From NCBI GenBank assembly GCA_964593585.1, contig CAZQIZ010000005.1, positions 61,550-125,549 of the forward strand: 64,000 bases of DNA. The letters are read 5' to 3'. Origin of the DNA: JACQFV01 sp964593585 (GTDB lineage Bacteria > Zixibacteria > MSB-5A5 > WJJR01). Position numbers and translations under genes: made by a program. Below are positions 54,053 through 60,718 of this stretch, one piece after another (position 1 is the first letter of the stretch; each line of letters begins with the position of its first letter). A model generated the notes under the pieces. The model did not search any database and was not told the origin of the DNA. It saw only the letters and a list, made by a program, of their open reading frames with translations.

Positions 54053-55402
54053 GTGCCGACACACCCGCCCTCCATTGAAACGCTGGTTGCCGATCCCGCG
54101 CTCGCCGCGGCGGTCGCCGCGCATGGCCGTCCGGTCGTTACCGACCATGTACGCGCCGTCATCGAAGAACTGCGCGCGGAACTCAACGCCGGCGCCGAGT
54201 GGCCGGGCGCGGGACAGATCGCCGCGAAAGTGCTGCTGCGCTTCGCTTCGCACCAGCGCCAGTTCCCGACCCGTGTCATCAACGCCACGGGGGTACTTCT
54301 CCACACCAACCTCGGACGCGCCCCATGGAGCCGGCAACTGCTTGATGCGATCGCCGATCGATTGACCGGCTACACGTCGCTTGAGTTCGATCTGACCGAT
54401 GGCACACGCGGCAAACGCGGCGTTGCGGTCGAACAGGAACTCGCCCAACTGGCCGGTGCCGAGGCGGCGATGATCGTCAACAACAATGCCGCCGCGATCT
54501 ATCTGGTCCTCACGGCGCTGGCGTGGAATCGTGAAGTCGTCATCTCGCGCGGCGAGCTCGTGCAGATCGGCGGCGGCTTCCGTATTCCCGATATTCTCGC
54601 CAGGAGTGGCGCGGTTCTACGCGAGGTCGGAACGACCAATCAGACCAACGCCGCCGACTACGACAAGGCCTGCGGCCCGCAAACCGCGCTGATCCTTAAG
54701 GTGCATCGCTCGAATTTCGTTCAGACCGGCTTTGTCGCCGAGGTCGAGCCGAAGGAACTGGCGGGCATCGGCAAAAAACACGGCATCCCGGTGGTCTGGG
54801 ATGTCGGCTCCGGCGGCATGGGGCCCGGATCGAGCTGCGAATACTCCGGCGAGCCGACTCTGCGTGCCGCTGTGGCCACGGGCGTGGATTTGGTGACCTC
54901 CTCCGGTGACAAACTCTTTGGCGGTCCGCAGGCGGGGATTGTTCTCGGACGCGCCGATCTGATCCGGACGCTCAAGGCCGACCCGTTCTATCGCGCGCTC
55001 CGTCCGGACAAGTCGACCCTGCTGGCGATGGAGTTTACCGTCAAGGCGCATCGCGCCGGACGCGCCGGTGAATTGATCCCGCTGTATCGGCTGCTCGCGG
55101 TGCCGTCTGAGACGCTGCGCTCCCGTGCCGAGATGATCGTGCGGGCTTTGTCGGGAGGAAAGGCCTCGGTCGTGCCGACGGCCGACACCTTCGGCGGCGG
55201 CGCCGCGCCGGGCAAGACGATTCCCGGATGGGGAGTGCGCATCGACACCCCCAAGCCGGATGAGTTGGCCCGACGTGCCCGCGAATTCGATCCACCGATC
55301 GTCGGAACAGTCGCCGAAGGCGGAGTGGTCTTCGCCATGCGCACGCTGTTTGCCGACGACGAACCGGTCCTGCGTCAATTCCTCGCCGCAAATCTGGTTT
55401 GA
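54053..55402 (+). CDS. selA: L-seryl-tRNA(Sec) selenium transferase
   Basis: This 449-aa PLP enzyme converts Ser-tRNA(Sec) to Sec-tRNA(Sec) using selenophosphate. LLHTNLGRAPWS and the PLP segment TSSGDKLFGGPQAG (lysine) are hallmark. The C-terminal domain LRSRAEMIVRAL is present. The GTG start lies 23 bases after tRNA-Sec. It is upstream of selB, the classic order selC-selA-selB. selD is not in the window and must be elsewhere. Confidence 0.95.
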   Translation: MPTHPPSIETLVADPALAAAVAAHGRPVVTDHVRAVIEELRAELNAGAEWPGAGQIAAKVLLRFASHQRQFPTRVINATGVLLHTNLGRAPWSRQLLDAIADRLTGYTSLEFDLTDGTRGKRGVAVEQELAQLAGAEAAMIVNNNAAAIYLVLTALAWNREVVISRGELVQIGGGFRIPDILARSGAVLREVGTTNQTNAADYDKACGPQTALILKVHRSNFVQTGFVAEVEPKELAGIGKKHGIPVVWDVGSGGMGPGSSCEYSGEPTLRAAVATGVDLVTSSGDKLFGGPQAGIVLGRADLIRTLKADPFYRALRPDKSTLLAMEFTVKAHRAGRAGELIPLYRLLAVPSETLRSRAEMIVRALSGGKASVVPTADTFGGGAAPGKTIPGWGVRIDTPKPDELARRAREFDPPIVGTVAEGGVVFAMRTLFADDEPVLRQFLAANLV

Positions 55403-55483
55403 TCGGCCCGTGCCGCGGCAGCACCGCAACCCGCAAGTAACACGCCGCCGCTTCGCGCCTTTGTATTCCACGCGCCGAATCCG

Positions 55484-55490
55484 TAACTTG
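55484..55490 (+). promoter_or_regulatory. TAACTTG -10-like box before selB
   Basis: TAACTTG lies 6 bases before the selB ATG. A TTTG at 55460-55463 lies 20 bases upstream, resembling the Bacteroidetes-type arrangement TTTG-(19-21)-TAnnTTTG. It would give a nearly leaderless selB mRNA. The match is weak. Confidence 0.25.
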
Positions 55491-55495
55491 CCGCC

Positions 55496-57397
55496 ATGTT
55501 CGTAATGGGCACCGCCGGCCACGTCGACCACGGCAAATCGACCCTTGTCACCGCCCTCTCCGGCATCGACCCCGACCGTCTGCCGGAAGAGAAGGCGCGC
55601 GGGATGACCATCGATCTCGGCTTTGCCTGGATGACCACCCCCTCCGGCCAAACCATCGGCATCGTCGATGTTCCGGGCCACGAACGCTTCGTCAGGAACA
55701 TGATCGCCGGCGTTGGCGCGATCGACTTTGTGCTGCTGGTGATCGCCGCCGATGACGGCTGGATGCCGCAGACCGAGGAGCATCTGGCGATTCTGCGTTT
55801 CCTGCGCGTGCAGCGGGGGATCGCGGTCATCACCAAAAGCGCGCTGGCCGATCCCGATTGGCTCGAACTGGTGCGGGCCGATGTCAGTGAACGGGTCCGC
55901 GGGGTGTTCCCGGCGCAGACAGACACTCCGGTGGTCGCGGTTGATTCGCTCTCCGGCGACGGTCTCGACCAATTGCGCGCCGCGATCGATGAGATGGTCC
56001 GTTCACTGCCGCCACGTCGCGACATCGCACGGCCGCGGCTTTACATCGACCGTGTCTTCGCCATGGCCGGACGCGGCGCGGTGGTGACCGGCACCTTGAT
56101 CGATGGCCCGCTGGCCGCCGGGCAGACGGTTGTCCTGGCCCCCGGCAATCTCTCTGCCCGCATCCGCGAACTGCAGATTCACAAAAAGAGTGTCGAACGA
56201 GCCGCGCCCGGACAACGTTTGGCGGTCAACCTGGCCGGCGTGGAAACGGGCGCATTGTCGCGCGGCCAATGCCTGGTCGCCCCGGACGACGCCGAGGTCA
56301 TTGACCGTATCTGGGCGCATGTGGCGATCCTGCCCGAGGCCCGTCTGCCTTTGGATGAGCGGCGCGAGGTCCTTGTCATGCTCGGCACCGCCGAGCCGGC
56401 CGCCTATGCCTACCCGCTCGGCGATGCGATCCCGCCCGGTGGCGAGGGGCTCTGCGAACTGCGACTGCGCGAGCCGATCAAGGCGCAGCTGAAAGATCGA
56501 TTTGTGCTGCGGTGGCCGACACCGCAAGTGACGATCGGCGGGGGAGAGGCGCTCGACTTCGGCGGACCCCGGCGGCGCCAACGCAACATGGCATGGACCA
56601 TGCACCTGCAACGCCGGGTCGATGCCGACCTGCCCACCTACCTGGAAACCGAACTGAGCGTCCACGGCTACCGTCCGGAGAAATCATTCCTGCGTCAGGG
56701 GCCCTGGACCGCCGCAGAGATCCAAGCTGAACTCGAATTACGCCGCGCGGCGGGAAGCGTCGTCGCGCAGTCGGCGATGCTCTTCGATCCGGCCTGGCTG
56801 GCGCGCGCATGTGAGCAATTGCAGTCGGCGCTGTCCGCCCTGCATCGCGATCAACCCTACATCCCCGGACTCAATCTCGCCGAATGGGGCAGCCGTGCCG
56901 ACGTCCCCGATGACGCGATGGCGGCGCTGGCCGACTGGATGCAGGCGGCGGGGCAGGTCAAGCGCTCCGGCGATGCCTTCCATCTGCCCGAACACCGTGC
57001 CGCGCTGCCCGACCCGTGGCGGGATGAAGCCGCGCGTCTCTGGGCGCTTCTTGCCGAAGGCGGCCTGCAGCCGCCGGCACGCGACGAGTTGGAGACATCG
57101 TCGCCCAACGCCCGCGCCATCCTCAATTTCTGGATCACCGTGGGCGAAGTCGTTTCGCTGGGCGACGGTGTCATCCTGCCAAGGGAGACATTCGATGCGG
57201 CCCGACGCAAAGTGGTCGAGTCGCTGCAAGAGGGACGGCGTCTCGCGGCCGGGCAGTTGCGCGAGATTCTCGGCACCACCCGCAAGTACGCTGTTCCAAT
57301 CCTCGAACGGCTGGATCGGGACGGGGTTACCCAGCGTGTCGGGGATGAGCGTATGTTGACCCCTGCCGCGGGGGTGCCCTCGCCCGATTCCGCCTGA
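55496..57397 (+). CDS. selB: Selenocysteine-specific elongation factor SelB
   Basis: This 633-aa translational GTPase delivers Sec-tRNA(Sec) to UGA codons with a SECIS stem-loop. G1 motif GHVDHGKST, the EKARGMTIDLGFA switch I, DVPGHERF (G3) and TKSALAD (G4-like) are visible. Domains II and III follow, and the C-terminal winged-helix region (about 390-620), which binds SECIS, is present. The final residues AGVPSPDSA and the stop codon lie in a dispersed repeat (57377-57432). This suggests the repeat inserted and changed the natural C-terminus. Confidence 0.95.
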   Translation: MFVMGTAGHVDHGKSTLVTALSGIDPDRLPEEKARGMTIDLGFAWMTTPSGQTIGIVDVPGHERFVRNMIAGVGAIDFVLLVIAADDGWMPQTEEHLAILRFLRVQRGIAVITKSALADPDWLELVRADVSERVRGVFPAQTDTPVVAVDSLSGDGLDQLRAAIDEMVRSLPPRRDIARPRLYIDRVFAMAGRGAVVTGTLIDGPLAAGQTVVLAPGNLSARIRELQIHKKSVERAAPGQRLAVNLAGVETGALSRGQCLVAPDDAEVIDRIWAHVAILPEARLPLDERREVLVMLGTAEPAAYAYPLGDAIPPGGEGLCELRLREPIKAQLKDRFVLRWPTPQVTIGGGEALDFGGPRRRQRNMAWTMHLQRRVDADLPTYLETELSVHGYRPEKSFLRQGPWTAAEIQAELELRRAAGSVVAQSAMLFDPAWLARACEQLQSALSALHRDQPYIPGLNLAEWGSRADVPDDAMAALADWMQAAGQVKRSGDAFHLPEHRAALPDPWRDEAARLWALLAEGGLQPPARDELETSSPNARAILNFWITVGEVVSLGDGVILPRETFDAARRKVVESLQEGRRLAAGQLREILGTTRKYAVPILERLDRDGVTQRVGDERMLTPAAGVPSPDSA

Positions 57398-57432
57398 CGG
57401 CGGAATCGACCTCTCCCAGAGGGAGAGGTGAA
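57377..57432 (+). repeat. CCCTCxCCC/GACCTCTCCC element forming the selB 3' end
   Basis: CCCTCGCCC, then a GATTCCGCC-TGAC-GGCGGAATC hairpin, then GACCTCTCCC-AGA-GGGAGAGGTGAAC. The first part is the coding tail and the stop codon of selB lies in the hairpin loop. It is one of five or more copies between 57.3 and 60.7 kb. Confidence 0.8.
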
Positions 57433-57667
57433 CTTTCTTCTTCTTTCGTCGAAGTGCCTTAAGAGCAAATCATGTTCGCCCTCCTGAGTGGGGGCGGTTC
57501 GCATTCTTCTTTGAGCCAGCTGTGTGTTTGAGTCTGTTCACCTCCCCCAGAGGAAGATGTGAGCATTCTTCTTCTTTCGTCGAAGTGCCTTAAGAGTAAC
57601 TCATGATCGCCCTCCTGAGTGGTGGCGATATTCATTCCTCCTTCTGTTGCTCGTGAGCCTTGAGCTC

Positions 57668-57722
57668 GTTCACCTCCCCCTTAGGGGGAGGTCGTTTTGC
57701 CGCAGGCAAAACGGGTGAGGGG
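57668..57722 (-). repeat. CCCTCACCC/GACCTCTCCC element, inverted copy
   Basis: GTTCACCTCCCCCTTAGGGGGAGGTC is followed by GTTTTGC-CGCAG-GCAAAAC and GGGTGAGGGG. The half-hairpin sequence differs from the other copies while the flanks are conserved. This is an inverted copy. Confidence 0.75.
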
Positions 57723-57756
57723 TCACGTGGGGAGTTGCGACGCTGCCGCGAGGGTG

Positions 57757-57810
57757 CCCTCACCCGATTCGCCTTCGGCGAATCGACCTCTCCCAAAGGG
57801 AGAGGTGAAC
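57757..57810 (+). repeat. CCCTCACCC/GACCTCTCCC element, direct copy
   Basis: CCCTCACCC, a GATTCGCC-TTC-GGCGAATC hairpin and GACCTCTCCC-AAA-GGGAGAGGTGAAC. Same orientation as the selB-end copy. A half-copy consisting only of the GTTCACCTC...GAGGTGAAC palindrome lies at 57913-57941. Confidence 0.8.
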
Positions 57811-58034
57811 TCTTACTTTCGTTGATCGAAGCGACTCAGAAGCAGATCATGTTCGCCCTGCTGAGTGGGGGCGGTTTGCATTCTTCTTTGAGCCAGCTCT
57901 GTGCTTGAGCTTGTTCACCTCTCCCAGAGGGAGAGGTGAACTTTTACTTTCTCGGTGCTGTCGGGCTTGGAGGCGGAGCTGTTCAGCTCACGGGCACGCC
58001 GCACTTTTCACATCGTGGATTCTCGGATGCGCGA

Positions 58035-58060
58035 AGGGGCGGGTCTGGCAACCCGCCCCT
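58035..58060. repeat. AGGGGCGGGT palindrome
   Basis: AGGGGCGGGT (58035-58044) and ACCCGCCCCT (58051-58060) form a perfect 10-bp stem with a 6-base loop, 31 bases past the stop of the hemerythrin-like gene on the minus strand. It belongs to the GGCGG palindrome family and might end that transcript. Confidence 0.6.
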
Positions 58061-58091
58061 ATTCGGCCGCAGATCTCGATGCGGAAAACCG

Positions 58092-58682
58092 TCAGCCTTC
58101 CATCTTGTCCATCACTTCTTTCTTGAACTGAGCCGCGGTCATCTTGGCATCGAGAATCGGCAGGAGGATATCTTCTTCCTGTTCAAAGTGCGCGGAGAGC
58201 AGTCCGAGCAGGTTGTCGGCCCGCCGGGCAAAGGCGGTCGCATCGGGCGTCGGCTGGTTCGCCAGGTTGCGCAGTTCGGTGAGCCACCGTCCCATAATGC
58301 GATGCTCGTAACGCAGCGAGGCGGTGATGTTGTTCGGCTCGGGAGTGCCGGCGACACGGTCCACCACCGGGTAGAGCGCCTCTTCCTCGATCTTGCCATG
58401 CTCGTGGATGTTCTCGGCGAAACAGTCGACCACATGCAGCATGGTCGCCTTCTGTGTGGCGGCATCCTGTTTGGGCAACTGTCCAACCTGGGCGGTCATG
58501 TGGTTGATGTGCTTGCGCAGGGATGTGTGCAGGTCACGGAACGCCTGCGTGGCGCGCTCGGTTTGCGCCGGGGTGGTGACTGCGGTGACGAGAACGCCGA
58601 TCACCGTCAACGCCAGACACAACACCACTGCCGTCACGGCCATGCCGCGCCGTCGTCCTGCCGCCGGGGCCTTTGATTGCAT
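58092..58682 (-). CDS. Membrane-anchored hemerythrin-like protein
   Basis: This 196-aa protein has one N-terminal transmembrane helix or uncleaved signal (AVTAVVLCLALTVIGVLVTAV) and then a four-helix hemerythrin domain. Iron-ligand candidates are the His in LRKHINHM, HEHGKIEEE, EHRIMGRW and HFEQEEDILLP, the HHE-type pattern. Such domains bind a diiron site and sense O2 or NO, or store iron. A GAGGGGAGG ribosome binding site precedes the ATG. No partner gene adjoins it. The anchoring suggests an extracytoplasmic or membrane-facing role. Confidence 0.85.
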   Translation of the reverse strand: MQSKAPAAGRRRGMAVTAVVLCLALTVIGVLVTAVTTPAQTERATQAFRDLHTSLRKHINHMTAQVGQLPKQDAATQKATMLHVVDCFAENIHEHGKIEEEALYPVVDRVAGTPEPNNITASLRYEHRIMGRWLTELRNLANQPTPDATAFARRADNLLGLLSAHFEQEEDILLPILDAKMTAAQFKKEVMDKMEG

Positions 58683-58833
58683 AATCGCCTCCCCTCGCGT
58701 TGATTCTGGCCTTCAATTGTTCTACGTAGCCATCGGCGTAACAGTGTGCACTTTTCGTCGTATCCGCCGTGGCGCAGTCAAATCCGGAACGCTGCCTGCG
58801 CCGCCCCGCTTTCAAGTCGGATGCGAAGAGTCA

Positions 58834-58863
58834 TGGACGTTGTGCCGCGCGGCGTTGTAGATT
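58834..58863 (+). promoter_or_regulatory. Possible amidohydrolase promoter (TGGACG-N18-TAGATT)
   Basis: TGGACG at 58834-58839 and TAGATT at 58858-58863 are 18 bases apart. The start near 58870 leaves a short leader containing the GGAGGG ribosome binding site of the GTG at 58885. Confidence 0.3.
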
Positions 58864-58884
58864 CTCCGCAACCGGGAGGGATCA

Positions 58885-60474
58885 GTGGCAAGACGGACTG
58901 AAGCACTCAGGTTTTATGGCGGCTCGATTGTCACCATGGACGCCGACGAGCCGGTGGCCGGCGAATTGGTGACACAGGGGAACCGGATTGCCTGGCTGGG
59001 ACGGCAGGGAAGCGCGCCGCGTGAACTTCAGCGGGCGCGGAAGATCGACTTAAACGGGCGGCTTTTGTTGCCCGCCTTCTCCGATGCGCACACCCACTAT
59101 CTCTACTTTGCCCGCACCCGCAACGACATCGACCTGCATGGGACCCGCTCGCTGAAGGAGGCGCTCGAGCGCATCCGTCGTCACCTGAAATCCCATCCGC
59201 GTTCATCCGGCTGGATCACCGGCCTCGGACTGGATGTGAACGTCTGGAAAACCGGCTGGCCGACCGCCGCCGATCTGGACCGTGTCGCCGCCGATCGTCC
59301 GGTTGTGATCTTCACTCACGACTATCACTCCCTCTGGGCCAACTCCAAGGCCATGGCGCTGGCGAAGATCTCGTATAAGACACCCGATCCCGAAGGGGGA
59401 CGCATCGCCCGCGATGCCCGCGGCAACCCCAGCGGAATGTTCTTTGAGACTGCCTACCCTTTGATCTCCAATCACCTTCCGCAGCCGACCGCGGCGCAAA
59501 ATGAGCGCCTCATCCGCGATGCCCAGTCGCTGGCCCACGAGGCAGGTGTCGCGGCCATCGGCGATATGGGGGAGGCCGAGACGCTTCGCATCTTCGCCGC
59601 GCTGGCCGCGAGGGAGCAGTTGCGCCTGCGGCTGTGGAAATCGATCCCGCTCTCGCAACTGGACAACGCCATCGCCGTCGGTCTGCGGTCAGGAATCGGC
59701 AATAACTGGGTCAAGATCGGCAGCGTGAAGATCTTTCTCGATGGCGCGCTCGGCTCGCGCACCGCCTGGATGTATGATCCCTACACCGGCGACAAGTCCA
59801 ATCGCGGTATTTGCCGGATGCCGAAAGCCGAATTCGACGATATCGTGCGCCGCGCCACCGCGCATGGGCTCTCGGTCTGTGTCCATGCCATCGGCGATGC
59901 CGCGGTCGGGCAGGCGATCGATGTGATCGCCATGCACCGCCGCCGTTTTCCGGTCAATCAGCCGCCGCGCATCGAGCATCTGCAACTTCTGCACCCGAAG
60001 GACCTTCCGAAATTGAAGCGGGCCGGAATCATCGCCTCGATGCAACCCTCGCATCTGCTCACCGACCGTGACATCGCCGACCGCAACTGGGGGGCACGTT
60101 CCCGCAACGCCTTTGTCTTTCGCGCCCTCTGGGATGCGGGTGTGGTCATGGCTTTCGGTTCCGATGTGCCGATCGAGCCGATTCGTCCCCTCGACGGGAT
60201 CGGCGCGGCGGTGCACCGCGCCAAACCCGAGGACAAACGCGGCCCCTGGTATCGGCGGCAGCGACTCTCCGTCTGGGAAGCGGTCTGGGGCTTCACCGTC
60301 GGCGCGGCGATTGCCGCCGGCGATCAAAATCGGCGCGGACTGCTCAAGCCGGGATACCTTGCCGATCTGGTCATCCTCGATCGCAACATCTTCACCATCG
60401 ATCCGCGCCGCACCTTCGAGACGAACGTGGACATGACGGTTGTGAACGGCGAGGTTGTGCATGAGCGTACATAG
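58885..60474 (+). CDS. Amidohydrolase family protein (YtcJ-like)
   Basis: This 529-aa protein begins at GTG 58885 with a GGAGGG ribosome binding site. The N-terminal ALRFYGGSIVTMDADEP and the metal-site SDAHTHYLYFA are typical of amidohydrolase_3. Further motifs are VHAIGDAAVGQAID, RIEHLQLL, the FGSDVPIEP segment and the C-terminal NRRGLLKPGYLADLVILDRN. A binuclear or mononuclear metal site is expected. Substrates of this family include N-substituted formamides and cyclic amides; the specific one is unknown. It is flanked by repeat-containing gaps and is probably monocistronic. Confidence 0.87.
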   Translation: MARRTEALRFYGGSIVTMDADEPVAGELVTQGNRIAWLGRQGSAPRELQRARKIDLNGRLLLPAFSDAHTHYLYFARTRNDIDLHGTRSLKEALERIRRHLKSHPRSSGWITGLGLDVNVWKTGWPTAADLDRVAADRPVVIFTHDYHSLWANSKAMALAKISYKTPDPEGGRIARDARGNPSGMFFETAYPLISNHLPQPTAAQNERLIRDAQSLAHEAGVAAIGDMGEAETLRIFAALAAREQLRLRLWKSIPLSQLDNAIAVGLRSGIGNNWVKIGSVKIFLDGALGSRTAWMYDPYTGDKSNRGICRMPKAEFDDIVRRATAHGLSVCVHAIGDAAVGQAIDVIAMHRRRFPVNQPPRIEHLQLLHPKDLPKLKRAGIIASMQPSHLLTDRDIADRNWGARSRNAFVFRALWDAGVVMAFGSDVPIEPIRPLDGIGAAVHRAKPEDKRGPWYRRQRLSVWEAVWGFTVGAAIAAGDQNRRGLLKPGYLADLVILDRNIFTIDPRRTFETNVDMTVVNGEVVHERT

Positions 60475-60518
60475 AGTGCGCGCCACCTGCCCCCGGGTGA
60501 CTGGCCCAAATCGCGGTT

Positions 60519-60577
60519 CCCTCACCCGTCCCCGCGCGCAGGCGCGGGACGACCTCTCTCGTTTCACGGGAGAGGCG
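60519..60577 (+). repeat. CCCTCACCC/GACCTCTC element
   Basis: CCCTCACCC, GTCCCCGCGC-GCAG-GCGCGGGAC, then GACCTCTCTC-GTTTCAC-GGGAGAGGC. It follows the amidohydrolase stop by 45 bases. The variable middle hairpin differs from other copies. Confidence 0.7.
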
Positions 60578-60631
60578 GTCAGTTACAACAGAGTGGACAT
60601 CTTCAGAATAAACTGAAACAGCCTTTCACGT

Positions 60632-60687
60632 CTCCCTCTTAGTGAGAGGTCGCTCTGCTGAGTTTACGAGGCAGAGCGGGTGAGGGT
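60632..60687 (-). repeat. CCCTCACCC/GACCTCTC element, inverted copy
   Basis: CTCCCTCTTAGTGAGAGGTC, then GCTCTGC ... GCAGAGC and GGGTGAGGG. Inverted relative to the copy at 60519. With it, these two fill the gap between convergent genes. Confidence 0.7.
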
Positions 60688-60718
60688 CCAATCCCCGATA
60701 AGGGAATTGGTGGCGAGT

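Larger units (their letters stand above)
57425..57950. repeat. Three degenerate direct repeats of about 130-140 bp
   Basis: Units at about 57425-57558, 57559-57693 and 57801-57950 share the order TTTCGTCGAAGTGCCTTAAGAG / ATCATGTTCGCCCTCCTGAGTGG / TTCTTTGAGCCAGCT / GTTCACCTC. The third is more diverged and is separated from the second by a palindromic element. No reading frame is shared. This is a tandem amplification mixed with the CCTCTCCC elements. The rest of the 57398-58091 gap shows no gene. Confidence 0.7.

Noticed and set aside
53744..57397. A selenoprotein gene with in-frame TGA near selAB
   Set aside because: I looked for reading through TGA after each nearby gene and found no homologous continuation or SECIS-like hairpin right after a TGA. 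Selenoproteins are probably elsewhere.
57398..58091. Repeat cluster as a CRISPR array
   Set aside because: Units are 130-140 bp, degenerate and intermixed with palindromes; there are no short identical repeats with unique spacers and no cas genes.
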